Shown here one piece after another: positions 26,374 through 34,327 of a stretch of 64,000 nt of DNA. The stretch spans positions 1 to 64,000 of the forward strand of contig NZ_FNAD01000008.1 in the NCBI RefSeq assembly GCF_900101745.1. Direction: 5' to 3'. Each line of letters opens with the position of its first letter. Within the stretch, counting starts at the first letter, position 1. The stretch is from Glycomyces harbinensis (GTDB lineage Bacteria > Actinomycetota > Actinomycetes > Mycobacteriales > Micromonosporaceae). The notes under the pieces were generated by a model. It had not been told where the DNA came from, made no database searches, and saw nothing but the letters and a program-made list of their open reading frames with translations. Position numbers and translations under genes: made by a program.

Positions 26374-26943
26374 TCAGGCGCCCGCGATGACGGCCTTGCC
26401 GCTGCGCAGGAACGAGGCCGCGATCCGGTCCGGCTCGTCGAGGTAGCCGGCGACCATGACGCCGTCGCGCAGCAGCATCAGGTCGTCCGCGATCTCGGCC
26501 GAGCGCTCGGGGCCGAGCGGGGCGGCCAGTGAGGCGAAGGCCTCCTTGTACCACCGCCGGTGCGCGGCGACGGTCTTGCGGACCTGGCTGTCGGGGTCGG
26601 GGTACTCGGCGGCGGCGTTGATGAACGGGCAGCCGCGGAAGCCGGGCTCGCACGCGATCATCCCGATCTGCTCGGCCATCAGGCGCAGGACGGTCTCGGC
26701 GTCCCCGCCGCCGTGCGCGATCGCCGCGCCGATGCCCTCCCGCTCGAGGAGCGCGCGGCCCTCCAGGTAGGCCACCACGAGGTCGTCCTTGCTCTTGAAG
26801 TGGCGGTAGAACGTCACCTTCGTCGTGCCCGCGGCCTCGATGACCTTGTCGACGCTCACCGCGCGCAGCCCGTGGGCGTAGAACAGCCGGGTCGCCGCCG
26901 CCACCAGGCGTTCGCGCATCGAGGTCTTCACGGTCGCGATCAT
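26374..26943 (-). CDS. TetR-family transcriptional repressor
   Basis: TetR regulator of 189 residues. The N-terminal helix-turn-helix spans about residues 10-55, with AATRLFYAHGLRAVSVDKVIEAAGTTKVTFYRHFKSKDDL, and the ligand-binding domain follows. It is divergent from a small membrane-protein gene, and a 22-bp near-perfect inverted repeat lies on that gene's -10 box. The simplest model is that this protein represses the membrane gene and perhaps itself. The ligand is unknown. Confidence 0.9.
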   Translation of the reverse strand: MIATVKTSMRERLVAAATRLFYAHGLRAVSVDKVIEAAGTTKVTFYRHFKSKDDLVVAYLEGRALLEREGIGAAIAHGGGDAETVLRLMAEQIGMIACEPGFRGCPFINAAAEYPDPDSQVRKTVAAHRRWYKEAFASLAAPLGPERSAEIADDLMLLRDGVMVAGYLDEPDRIAASFLRSGKAVIAGA

Positions 26944-26977
26944 ACGTGCCCCTTCCCCAGACCCGGGATCGACGGGA

Positions 26978-27021
26978 TTGACGGTGCGGTACCCTCCATG
27001 TAGAGTGACTAGTCATTCTAC
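26978..27021 (+). promoter_or_regulatory. promoter with overlapping TetR operator
   Basis: TTGACG at 26978-26983 and TAGAGT at 27001-27006, with a 17-bp spacer, make a good sigma-70-like promoter for the membrane gene. The -10 box lies within a 22-bp inverted repeat, 27000-27021, with 11-bp half-sites GTAGAGTGACT and AGTCATTCTAC (one mismatch). A repressor bound there would block RNA polymerase. Assignment to the adjacent TetR is inferred from position. Confidence 0.7.
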
Positions 27022-27047
27022 CTTACTCACGATCGAAGGAAGTCGCC

Positions 27048-27611
27048 ATGACCACCGATGTCGCCGCCCGACCCGGCCTCGCCGCCGCGCTGCGGAACCT
27101 GTACTACGTCCGGTTCGGCTTCGCCGTCGTCTGGGCGGCCCTGCTCGCCGCGACCGGCGCCGAGCTCGGCCCGCTCGCCGTCGCCCTGCTGGTGATCTAC
27201 CCCCTGTTCGACGTCGCCGCGGCCGTGGTCGACTTCCGCTCGTCGAAGGAGGCCCGGCCCGCCGGGGGCCTGTACGCCAACATGGCGCTGAGCCTGCTCG
27301 CCGCGGCTGGCCTGGCCGTCGCCGCCTCCGCGGACCTCCCGGCCGTGCTCCGGGTGTGGGGCGCCTGGGCGATCACCGCGGGGATCGTGCAGCTCGTCGT
27401 GGCGATCGGACGCCGCAGGCTCGGCGGCCAGTGGCCCCAGATCCTCAGCGGCGGCCTCTCGACGCTCGCCGGCACGGCCTTCATCCTCCAGGCGGGCACC
27501 TCGAGCGCGTCCCTGACCAACCTGGCCGGGTACGCCACCATCGGCGGCGTCTTCTTCCTGGTCTCCGCGGTGCGGCTCCACCGGAGTGCGAAGGCCGGCA
27601 CTGCGGCATAG
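27048..27611 (+). CDS. small integral membrane protein, DUF308/HdeD-like
   Basis: A 187-residue membrane protein with five or six helices. Segments such as VVWAALLAATGAELGPLAVALLVIYPLFDVAAAVVDF and AWAITAGIVQLVVAIGRRRLGGQWPQILSGGLSTLAGTAFIL recall the DUF308/HdeD group, which is tied to acid stress in enterobacteria; the match is from memory of the pattern and is tentative. AGGAA lies 6 nt before the ATG. It is the likely target of the divergent TetR repressor. Confidence 0.65.
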   Translation: MTTDVAARPGLAAALRNLYYVRFGFAVVWAALLAATGAELGPLAVALLVIYPLFDVAAAVVDFRSSKEARPAGGLYANMALSLLAAAGLAVAASADLPAVLRVWGAWAITAGIVQLVVAIGRRRLGGQWPQILSGGLSTLAGTAFILQAGTSSASLTNLAGYATIGGVFFLVSAVRLHRSAKAGTAA

Positions 27612-27728
27612 CAGCCGGAGAAGCTCCGTTGATCTGCGTTCGCAGGTCGACGGGGCTTTGCGGCGTCGAGCGGCCGCCGCCCTCGTCGCTCGGGCCTTCC
27701 GGGCCGGGACCGGAGCGGCCGCGGACCC

Positions 27729-27769
27729 GAATCCTAGCGATTCAGTAGAGTTGACGGCGACCCGTCGCC
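27729..27769 (+). promoter_or_regulatory. palindrome, -10-like box and leader hairpin before the TauE gene
   Basis: GAATC and GATTC (27729-27743) form a 15-bp inverted repeat directly upstream of TAGAGT (27746-27751), a possible -10 box. GGCGAC and GTCGCC (27756-27769) could form a small leader hairpin. The arrangement looks regulatory but no regulator can be named. Confidence 0.35.
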
Positions 27770-27786
27770 CCGCAGCAAGGAAGCCC

Positions 27787-27837
27787 ATGGCCCCCTCCCC
27801 CGCAGACCGCGGCCATCCGCGCGCGAGAGGGCACTGA
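27787..27837 (+). CDS. possible leader peptide (upstream ORF)
   Basis: A 16-codon frame, MAPSPADRGHPRARGH, with an AGGAAG Shine-Dalgarno 3 nt before its ATG. Its TGA ends 2 bp before the ATG of the TauE-family gene, so translation of the two could be coupled. The peptide resembles nothing known, and short frames arise easily by chance in such DNA. It is listed only because of the Shine-Dalgarno and the close spacing. Confidence 0.3.
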   Translation: MAPSPADRGHPRARGH

Positions 27838-27839
27838 CC

Positions 27840-28616
27840 ATGCCCGACGGGAACCTGCTGCTCGGATTCGCGGCCGGACTGGCGATCTCGGTCGTCACCA
27901 CCCCGGCCGGCGTCTCGGGGGCGGTGTTCCTCCTGCCGGTCCAACTCAGCGTCCTGCACGTGCCCAACCCCGCGGTCACCCCGACCAACCTGCTGTACAA
28001 CGTGGTCGCCGGTCCCGGCGCCCTCGCCCGGTACGCCCGCGGCGGCGCGCTCCGCTCACCGCTGGCCGGCCTCCTCGTCCTGGGCACGTTGCCCGGCGTC
28101 CTGATCGGCGCGTCCGTGCGCGTCCATCTCGTCGCCGACGCCGACGTGTTCCGGCTGTGCGCCGCCGTCGTCCTCGCGCCGCTCGGCGTCTGGCTGCTGC
28201 TGCCGCGCCGCACCCGTACGGCCACTCGCAAGGGGCTGGGCCGCAAGGCGGTCCTGGGGCTGGCGTTCGCGGCCGGGTGCGTCGGCGGCGTCTACGGCAT
28301 CGGCGGCGGCTCGCTGCTGAGCCCGCTCCTGGTCGGCGCGGGGCTGTCCGTCGCGGTCGTCGCTCCGGCGGCCCTGCTGTCGACCTTCGCCACCTCGATC
28401 GCCGGATGCCTCGCCTTCGCGGCCTTGAGCTTCACGGCCCCCGGCGACGTGGCGCCCGACTGGGCCCTCGGCATCGCCTGCGGCGTCGGCGGACTCATCG
28501 GCGGCTATCTCGGCGCCGCGCTCCAGCCCCGGCTTCCCGAGCGGCTCCTCCGAAGCCTCCTCGGCGCGCTCGCCGTCGCCGTGGCCGGCGTCTACGCCGT
28601 CCAAGTCGCGGTCTGA
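27840..28616 (+). CDS. TauE/SafE-family membrane exporter
   Basis: A 258-residue TauE/SafE permease with about eight helices. The two repeated halves carry TPAGVSGAVFLLPVQL and GGVYGIGGGSLLSPLLVGAG, the paired Gly-rich motifs of the family. Members export or import sulfite, sulfoacetate or related anions, and some are poorly characterised metal or sulfur exporters. It ends 13 bp from the convergent ArsR-type regulator gene. The close association with an arsR/flavoprotein pair suggests a joint role, but this is context only. Confidence 0.85.
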   Translation: MPDGNLLLGFAAGLAISVVTTPAGVSGAVFLLPVQLSVLHVPNPAVTPTNLLYNVVAGPGALARYARGGALRSPLAGLLVLGTLPGVLIGASVRVHLVADADVFRLCAAVVLAPLGVWLLLPRRTRTATRKGLGRKAVLGLAFAAGCVGGVYGIGGGSLLSPLLVGAGLSVAVVAPAALLSTFATSIAGCLAFAALSFTAPGDVAPDWALGIACGVGGLIGGYLGAALQPRLPERLLRSLLGALAVAVAGVYAVQVAV

Positions 28617-28629
28617 GCGCCCGCGAGCC

Positions 28630-28992
28630 CTAGCAGCAGCCGTTGTGCTCGACGGGGTTCGAGAGTCCGGCGAGGGCGCGCATCGGTGCGGAGAAGGCGT
28701 CGCAGCACAGGGAGTAGACGTTGCTGCGGCCCTTGGGGGTCACCGAGACGAGGCCGAGTTCGCGCAGCGGCGCGAGATGGTGGGAGACGAGGGTCTGCGC
28801 GAGGCCGGTGGCCTCGGTCAGCTCGCGGACCGTGCGGGAGTGCTCCGACAGCAGCAGCACGATCGCGAGCCGGTTCTCGTCGGCCAGGGCCTTGAACTGC
28901 GGCGCGAGGCCCTTGGCGTGCTCGATCACCGATGCGTCGGAGTGCTCGGCGGCGCTCACGTCGGTCAGGGTGAGTTCGATCGTGCGGCTCAT
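28630..28992 (-). CDS. ArsR-family metalloregulator with paired cysteines
   Basis: ArsR/SmtB winged-helix repressor of 120 residues. The DNA-binding region includes ADENRLAIVLLLSEHSRTVRELTEATGLAQTLVSHHLAPL. It lacks the classical CVC pair in the recognition helix. Instead, Cys96-Cys97 follow the wing and the protein ends in Cys119-Cys120. Such C-terminal thiols are a plausible metalloid-binding site of the kind that evolved several times in this family. It is divergent from a Cys-tailed flavoprotein gene, with inverted repeats between them. It likely represses that gene and itself until As(III), Sb(III) or another thiophile binds. Confidence 0.85.
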   Translation of the reverse strand: MSRTIELTLTDVSAAEHSDASVIEHAKGLAPQFKALADENRLAIVLLLSEHSRTVRELTEATGLAQTLVSHHLAPLRELGLVSVTPKGRSNVYSLCCDAFSAPMRALAGLSNPVEHNGCC

Positions 28993-29017
28993 GGGTCAAG
29001 TAAACCACGGAACTTGC

Positions 29018-29056
29018 TATCAACAGTAAATACTGATATTACTTAGTTCAGTTGAT
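29018..29056. promoter_or_regulatory. ArsR operator candidates
   Basis: An AT-rich island between the divergent genes contains nested inverted repeats: TATCA/TGATA (29018-29038), CAGTA/TACTG (29024-29035) and ATCAAC/GTTGAT (29019-29024 with 29051-29056). ATCAA/TTGAT half-sites are common in ArsR operators. The position between the regulator and its probable target fits a shared operator. Confidence 0.5.
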
Positions 29057-29098
29057 GTGATCGCGAACGGCGCGACCCGCTGACAACGAAGGACCGAC

Positions 29099-30598
29099 AT
29101 GTCGAACCTCATCAGCCGCCCGGCGCGGACCGTGGCCGTCATCGGCGCGGGCCCGGTCGGCCTGGCCGCCGCCGCCCACCTGGTCGAGCGCGGCCTCACC
29201 CCGATCGTCCTCGAGACCGGCGCCGGACCGGCCGCGGCGATCCGCGAGTGGGGCCACGTGCGCCTGTTCTCCCCATGGCGCTTCGACATCGACAGCGCCG
29301 CAAGGCGACTGCTCGAAGCCCAGGACTGGGTCGCACCCGACCCCGACGGCCTCCCCACCGGTGACGAACTCATCGACGCCTACCTCGCGCCGCTCGCGAA
29401 GACACCCCGGATCGCCCCGCACCTCCGCTACGGCACCCGCGTCACCGCGGTCGCGCGCCTGGGCGTGGACAAGACCCGCACCGTCGACCGCGAGGGCCGC
29501 CCGTACCTGGTGCGGACGCAGAACACGGCGGGCGCGTGGGAAGACGTCATCGTGGACGCGGTCATCGACGCCTCCGGGACCTGGGGACAGCGCAACCCTC
29601 TAGGGGCCCACGGCCTCGCCGCCCCCGGTGAAGACCACGCGGCCGCTTGGGCGGCCGGCCCGCTCCCGGACGTCCTCGGATCGGCTCGCGACCGCTTCGC
29701 GGGCAAGCGGACTCTCGTGGTCGGCATGGGCCACTCGGCGGCGAACACGCTGCTGAACCTGGCGGCGTTGAAGGAGGCCGAGCCGTCGACGACGGTGGTC
29801 TGGGCGATCCGCGGCGACGACCCGGCGCGACTGTACGGGGGCGGCTCGGCCGACGCGCTGCCCGCGCGCGGCACCATCGGCACCCGCCTGCGGGAGCTGG
29901 TCGAGACGGGTGCGATCGAACTCGTCACCGGGTTCACGATCGACCGCTTCGAGGAGCGGGGCGACGGCGCGGTGGCGGTGGTCGGGAACATCGGCGGTGT
30001 CGAGCAGGTCATCGAGACCGACCACGTCGCCGCCGCGACCGGATTCCGGCCCGACCTGGAGATGCTGCGCGAAGTCCGCCTCGAGATCGACAGCACGGTG
30101 GAGGCCCCGGCGAAGCTCGCGCCGCTCATCGACCCGAACTTCCACTCCTGCGGCACCGTGCCCCCGCACGGCGAAGCCGATCTCGCCCAACCCGACGAGG
30201 GCTTCTACCTCGTCGGCATGAAGTCCTACGGCCGAGCGCCGACGTTCCTGCTCGCCACCGGATACGAGCAGGTCCGGTCCATCGCCGCCGCGCTCGCGGG
30301 CGACCGGGAGGCCGCCGACAAGGTCGAACTCGACCTGCCCGAGACGGGCGTCTGCTCCTCGTCGCGGTCGCTGGAGGCGACCAGCATCGCCGACGCCGCC
30401 GAAGGCTCCGGCTGCTGCGGTTCGACCGCGAGCGCCGACTCCGGCTGCGGGACGAGCGCCGATTCGGGTTGCGGGACCGCGCGGCCCGAGCCGGTGGCGA
30501 TCGGCTCGCGCGGACTCGCCACCGGTGTCCTGCACGGATACTCCGGCGAGCGGACCGAACTGCCGCAGCTCGAGCAGACCGGCGGCTGCTGCGGCTAG
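29099..30598 (+). CDS. ArsO-like FAD/NAD(P)-binding monooxygenase with Cys-rich tail
   Basis: Flavoprotein of 499 residues. An FAD Rossmann motif GAGPVGLAAAAHLVERG lies near residues 16-32, and a second dinucleotide motif, VVGMGHSAANTLL, near 210. The fold resembles flavin monooxygenases and the ArsO proteins found in actinomycete ars loci. From about residue 436 to the end the chain becomes a low-complexity tail with Cys439-Cys440, Cys450, Cys458 and a terminal GGCCG. These thiols could bind a metalloid or store persulfide. The divergent ArsR also ends in Cys-Cys. The substrate is unproven; an arsenic or sulfur compound is likely from context. Confidence 0.75.
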   Translation: MSNLISRPARTVAVIGAGPVGLAAAAHLVERGLTPIVLETGAGPAAAIREWGHVRLFSPWRFDIDSAARRLLEAQDWVAPDPDGLPTGDELIDAYLAPLAKTPRIAPHLRYGTRVTAVARLGVDKTRTVDREGRPYLVRTQNTAGAWEDVIVDAVIDASGTWGQRNPLGAHGLAAPGEDHAAAWAAGPLPDVLGSARDRFAGKRTLVVGMGHSAANTLLNLAALKEAEPSTTVVWAIRGDDPARLYGGGSADALPARGTIGTRLRELVETGAIELVTGFTIDRFEERGDGAVAVVGNIGGVEQVIETDHVAAATGFRPDLEMLREVRLEIDSTVEAPAKLAPLIDPNFHSCGTVPPHGEADLAQPDEGFYLVGMKSYGRAPTFLLATGYEQVRSIAAALAGDREAADKVELDLPETGVCSSSRSLEATSIADAAEGSGCCGSTASADSGCGTSADSGCGTARPEPVAIGSRGLATGVLHGYSGERTELPQLEQTGGCCG

Positions 30599-30608
30599 CA
30601 GTGAACGA

Positions 30609-30645
30609 GGCCGGGTCCGGTACGCGGAGGCGTCCGGGCCCGGCC
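30609..30645. terminator. hairpin between convergent genes
   Basis: Twelve-base arms (30609-30620 and 30634-30645, one mismatch) with a 13-nt loop, just after the flavoprotein stop and before the end of the convergent tetR gene. Confidence 0.55.
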
Positions 30646-30770
30646 CCGCTGCGTGCAGTCGCAGGCAGGGCCGGTCGTCCTCGCGATCATCGGGCGCCGC
30701 AGTGGACGCGGCCCGGACGATGCTCGAGGCCTTCCGCCTCTGATCCCGGAAGCGTTCGGCGCCGACGGGG

Positions 30771-31451
30771 TCAGGGCTCGAGCGAAATGGGGCGGGTGCG
30801 CATCCCCGTGATGGTGACGGCGACGAGTTCGCGCACCACGACGCGGAAGTCGACCCGGGCGTAGGCGAGTTCGGGATGCCGCTCGTAGACCGCGGCCACG
30901 GCCGGATAGGGGCGGGTGGCGCTCCACGCCCCGCCGACGATGATGTGCATGGAGGCGACGCAGGCGGTCCGGCCCGGTTCGGGCAGGACCCCGACCTCGC
31001 CGTCGAGAATCGCGGCGAGCCTGGCGATCTGCGAGAAGGAACGGCGCTTGTACTCGGCGACGGCGTCGGTCGACACGTTGCGTTCGAGGACGGTCCCGGC
31101 GTTGGCCATGAGTTCGGTCAGGACCGGACGGGTCTCGAGCGTGCGGGCGAAGGCGTCGGCGAAGCGCTCGACGCCGGCCGGGGCGTCGGCGGCGGCGAGG
31201 GCCGCTTCGAAGTCGTCGAGCCAGGCCCCGCATTCGACGGACAGCAGCTCCAGCAGCACCGCTTCACGGCTCTCGAAGTAGCGCAGCACGTTCGACTTCG
31301 CCAGGCCGACCTGGCGCGCCAGCTCGTTCAGGCTGAGATCGGCGATGCGCCCCCCGCCCGCGAGCATCTGGCGGGCGGTCGCCAGGATCGCGGCGCGGCG
31401 AGCCGCCCGCTGCTCGGCGCTGCGGGCACGTGCGAACGTGTCGCCCATCAT
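30771..31451 (-). CDS. TetR-family transcriptional repressor
   Basis: A 226-residue TetR regulator. The helix-turn-helix lies near residues 20-65, with [30 protein letters not shown]. The C-terminal domain is of the effector-binding type. Two adjacent ATG codons leave one residue of doubt at the start. The gene is divergent from a short-chain dehydrogenase gene, and a perfect 26-bp inverted repeat lies 22 bp upstream of the start. It most likely represses the dehydrogenase and itself. Confidence 0.9.
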   Translation of the reverse strand: MMGDTFARARSAEQRAARRAAILATARQMLAGGGRIADLSLNELARQVGLAKSNVLRYFESREAVLLELLSVECGAWLDDFEAALAAADAPAGVERFADAFARTLETRPVLTELMANAGTVLERNVSTDAVAEYKRRSFSQIARLAAILDGEVGVLPEPGRTACVASMHIIVGGAWSATRPYPAVAAVYERHPELAYARVDFRVVVRELVAVTITGMRTRPISLEP

Positions 31452-31473
31452 TCCCCCTACTCAAGAGACCGTC

Positions 31474-31499
31474 GGTCTGTTATTTTCAAATAACAGACC
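31474..31499. promoter_or_regulatory. perfect 26-bp TetR-type operator
   Basis: Half-sites GGTCTGTTATTT and AAATAACAGACC, each 12 bp and exactly complementary, flank a 2-nt centre. The element lies between the divergent tetR and SDR genes, and its AT-rich core is striking in this GC-rich DNA. Binding by the adjacent TetR is the obvious inference. Confidence 0.8.
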
Positions 31500-31531
31500 A
31501 AAGGTTTCATTATGCAGGGGAAGTGGTGCTC

Positions 31532-32458
31532 ATGCCATACGACGTGCCCGACCAGCAAGGACGCCGGTTCATCGTCACCGGCGCCAACTCGGGGACCGGC
31601 CGGGAGGCCGCGCGCCGCCTCGCCGCGTCCGGTGCCGAGGTCGTCCTCGCCGTGCGATCCGTCGCCAAGGGCGAGGAGGCGGCCGCCGCGATCGGACGGG
31701 AGTCGCCGCAGGCGCGGCTGGAGGTCCGGCGGCTCGACCTGGCCGACCTGGCCTCGGTCCGCGAGTTCGCCGACGGCATCACGGCGGACGGGCGGCCGCT
31801 CCATGCCCTGGTCAACAACGCGGGCCTGATGTTCCCGCCCGAGCGCTACGCGACGGCCGACGGTTTCGAGCTGCAGATCGGCACGAACTTCTTCGGGCCG
31901 TTCGCGCTGACGAACCTGCTGCTGCCGCTCCTGCTCGAGACGCCCGGCGCCCGCGTGGTGAACATGTCCAGCGGCGCGGCCAACGCCGGGCGCATCGACT
32001 TCGACGACCTGACGGGCATGTCGAAGCGGTACTCGAAGTACGGCGCCTACGCCCGGTCCAAGCTCGCCAACCTCCTCCACGGCCGCAGGCTCGCCGCCAT
32101 GGCCGAGGAGCGCGGGTGGCCGCTGCTGAGCGTCATGGCCCACCCGGGCTATACGCGCACCAACCTCCAGACCGCGGCGAAGAACCTCGCCCGGGACCCC
32201 GGCGACCCGCTGCCGCCGATCACGCGGACGATCCTGCCTTCGCAGGGCGTGGAGACCGGGACCGAGCCGCTGCTGTTCGCCGCGGCCTCGCCCGAAGCCG
32301 AGCAGGGCGCCTTCTACGGGCCGAGGTGGCTGCTCGTCGGCCCCGCCGCGACCTCGCCGGTCCCGCGCCAGGCCAAGTCGAAGGAGACGGCCGAGCGCCT
32401 GTGGGCCGAGGCCGAGCGCCTCACCGACACCAGCGCTCCGGCCTTGCAGGGCGGGTAG
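31532..32458 (+). CDS. short-chain dehydrogenase/reductase
   Basis: SDR of 308 residues with the cofactor motif [15 protein letters not shown] near 16-30, NNAGLMF near 92-98, the catalytic serine in NMSSGAAN and YARSKLAN with Tyr-Lys near 175. It is of the retinol-dehydrogenase/oxidoreductase type common in actinomycetes and often annotated simply as an SDR. The ATG at 31532 is chosen because conserved sequence begins there. It stands opposite tetR across a perfect palindrome, so it should be inducible. The substrate is unknown. Confidence 0.85.
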   Translation: MPYDVPDQQGRRFIVTGANSGTGREAARRLAASGAEVVLAVRSVAKGEEAAAAIGRESPQARLEVRRLDLADLASVREFADGITADGRPLHALVNNAGLMFPPERYATADGFELQIGTNFFGPFALTNLLLPLLLETPGARVVNMSSGAANAGRIDFDDLTGMSKRYSKYGAYARSKLANLLHGRRLAAMAEERGWPLLSVMAHPGYTRTNLQTAAKNLARDPGDPLPPITRTILPSQGVETGTEPLLFAAASPEAEQGAFYGPRWLLVGPAATSPVPRQAKSKETAERLWAEAERLTDTSAPALQGG

Positions 32459-32580
32459 ACCCGCTTCGATCAGCGGACGCGGTCGTACACCTGGGCCGTT
32501 GTCCCGAGATCCTTCGTCGAACGGGCCCGGCCGATGCGGTGTTACGCTGTCCTGCTTTGCTTCGATCGGAAGGAAAAAGC

Positions 32581-33387
32581 ATGGCGCTCCCAGCACTGCA
32601 CGGCCGGTTCCTCGAAGAGGTGCTGCCCCGCATCGAGCGCGACGAGCGCATCGTCGCGGTGGCGGCGGCCGGTTCGATCGCGAACGGCCGGCCGGACGAG
32701 CACTCGGACGTCGACCTCGTGCTCGCGGTCGAGGACGACCGGTTCGACTCGGTGCTGCCCGAGCGGATCGACCTGGTGCGGTCGTGGACGCCGCTCGTCG
32801 CCGCCTTCACCGGGGAGCACGTGGGCGAACCCCGGCTCATCATCGCCGTCGTGGGCCCGCCGCTGCTGCACGTCGACTTCAAGTTCGTGAGGGTGAGCGA
32901 CGTCGGCGACCGGGTCGACGGGCTCCGCGTGCTCTGGGAGCGCGACGGGCGGCTGAGCGCGGTCCTCGCCGGAAGGCCGCCCCGCCCGCCGCAGTTGGAC
33001 CTCCAGTGGATCGAGGACCGGTTCTGGGTGTGGGTCCACTACGCGGCGACCAAGCTCGCGCGAGGCGAGCTGTTCGAGGTCGTCGGGTTCCTCGCGTTCC
33101 TGCGCGAGACCGTCCTCGGCCCCCTCACCGGCCACCGCGAGGGACGGCTCCTGCAAGGCGTGCGCCGCTTCGAGGCGCTCGATCCCGAACGGGCGGAAGC
33201 GATGCGGGCCACGGTGTGCGGGTACGACCGCGACGAGGCCGGCAGGGCGCTGCTGGCGTGCGTCGACCTGTACCTGCGCTGGAGCGCCGCGTCCGGGCTC
33301 CCCTTCGACCGGAACCGGGACGCGCAGGCGCTGGCCGTCGCGTTCCTGGAGAACGCGGTCGGCCGGGAGGACGACGGCGCGCGGTGA
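32581..33387 (+). CDS. nucleotidyltransferase-domain protein
   Basis: A 268-residue protein with an N-terminal nucleotidyltransferase fold. AAGSIANGRPDEHSDVDLVL near residues 30-49 contains the GS motif and the paired aspartates that bind metal. The C-terminal half is helical and resembles the substrate part of aminoglycoside adenylyltransferase-like proteins. The true substrate, whether an antibiotic, a sugar or a protein, cannot be told. AGGA lies 7 nt before the ATG. It lies between the SDR and araC genes with no obvious operon partner. Confidence 0.75.
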   Translation: MALPALHGRFLEEVLPRIERDERIVAVAAAGSIANGRPDEHSDVDLVLAVEDDRFDSVLPERIDLVRSWTPLVAAFTGEHVGEPRLIIAVVGPPLLHVDFKFVRVSDVGDRVDGLRVLWERDGRLSAVLAGRPPRPPQLDLQWIEDRFWVWVHYAATKLARGELFEVVGFLAFLRETVLGPLTGHREGRLLQGVRRFEALDPERAEAMRATVCGYDRDEAGRALLACVDLYLRWSAASGLPFDRNRDAQALAVAFLENAVGREDDGAR

Positions 33388-33393
33388 GCGGCG

Positions 33394-34215
33394 TCAGCGG
33401 TGCAGTCGGCGGTAGGCGGCGGGCGGGACCCCGCATTCGGTCTTGAAGGCGGCGTAGAACCGGCTGACCGAGCTGAAGCCCGAATCGGACGCCACGGCCG
33501 CGATCGGGAGGTCGGTGGTGACGAGCAGGCGCCGCCCCTCCGCCAGGCGGCAGCGGGTGAGGTAGTCGATGATCGTGGTGCGCACGATCTTCCCGAAGTG
33601 CGCCATGGCGTAACCCGGGTGCAGGCGCGCGGCGGCGGCGACGTCGGCGACCGTCAGCGGCTCGCGGAAGTGCTCGGCGATGTGCCGGACCATCGTGACG
33701 ACGTGGCGCAGCGCGGGATCGCCGCCGGAGTACCGGCGGACCGGGCCCTGCGGCGCGTCCAGCGCGAGGCGCCGGACCCGCGCCTCGACCTCGAGCAGCA
33801 GGATGCGGCGGCGCTCCGGCTGCGCGCTGGACAGGTCGGCGGCCCACTGGGTGAAGTTCGCGGGGTCCGAGTCCATTGCGGCCGAAGGCGGGGCGATGAG
33901 CGGCATCCCCGAGAGCAGGCGGCCGACCAGCGCGGTCGGCAGGCCCCAGCCCAGGAACGTCGCGAACGGCACGTGCACCCAGTGCGCCCGCGTCACGGAG
34001 TTCGCGACGAGCTGGTGGGGCACGGCCGCCCAGAACGCCGCCACCGATCCCGGGCCGATCTCGACGGGCTCGCCGCCGAAGAGGTAGAGCATCGTGCCGC
34101 CCTCGGCGATGAAGTTGATCTCCAGGTCGTCGTGCTGGTGGGCGGTGTCCATGAGGATCGGGCGCCCGGCCCATCCCACCAGCCCCGGCGGGGCGATCTC
34201 GATCTGAGGATCCAA
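33394..34215 (-). CDS. AraC-family transcriptional regulator
   Basis: A 273-residue AraC/XylS regulator. The N-terminal cupin-like sensor has HQHDDLEINFIAEGG near residues 26-40. The C-terminal pair of helix-turn-helix motifs has LTVADVAAAARLHPGYAMAHFGKIV and the signature AVASDSGFSSVSRFYAAFK. The best start is a TTG, since conserved sequence begins there; its Shine-Dalgarno is poor. It is divergent from a sugar-type oxidoreductase gene, and a 33-bp inverted repeat lies between. It probably activates that gene with a sugar as ligand. Confidence 0.87.
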   Translation of the reverse strand: MDPQIEIAPPGLVGWAGRPILMDTAHQHDDLEINFIAEGGTMLYLFGGEPVEIGPGSVAAFWAAVPHQLVANSVTRAHWVHVPFATFLGWGLPTALVGRLLSGMPLIAPPSAAMDSDPANFTQWAADLSSAQPERRRILLLEVEARVRRLALDAPQGPVRRYSGGDPALRHVVTMVRHIAEHFREPLTVADVAAAARLHPGYAMAHFGKIVRTTIIDYLTRCRLAEGRRLLVTTDLPIAAVASDSGFSSVSRFYAAFKTECGVPPAAYRRLHR

Positions 34216-34224
34216 GAAAGACTC

Positions 34225-34264
34225 GTTCCAATCGGTGAAGACTTCTCCGATCGGAACTTATACG
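34225..34264. promoter_or_regulatory. 33-bp inverted repeat and -10 box before the oxidoreductase
   Basis: From 34225 to 34257 the arms GTTCC-ATCGG-GAAG and CTTC-CCGAT-GGAAC pair with only two mismatches over 16 bp. TATACG at 34259-34264 could be the -10 box of the rightward gene, making the repeat the -35 region and a natural AraC site. The TTG start of araC lies 9 bp to the left. Confidence 0.6.
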
Positions 34265-34327
34265 GTGATGCCGCAGCGGCCGGTGCCGGCCTCGGCCGGT
34301 CGGCCCCGATCACCAAGGAGTCTCCCT

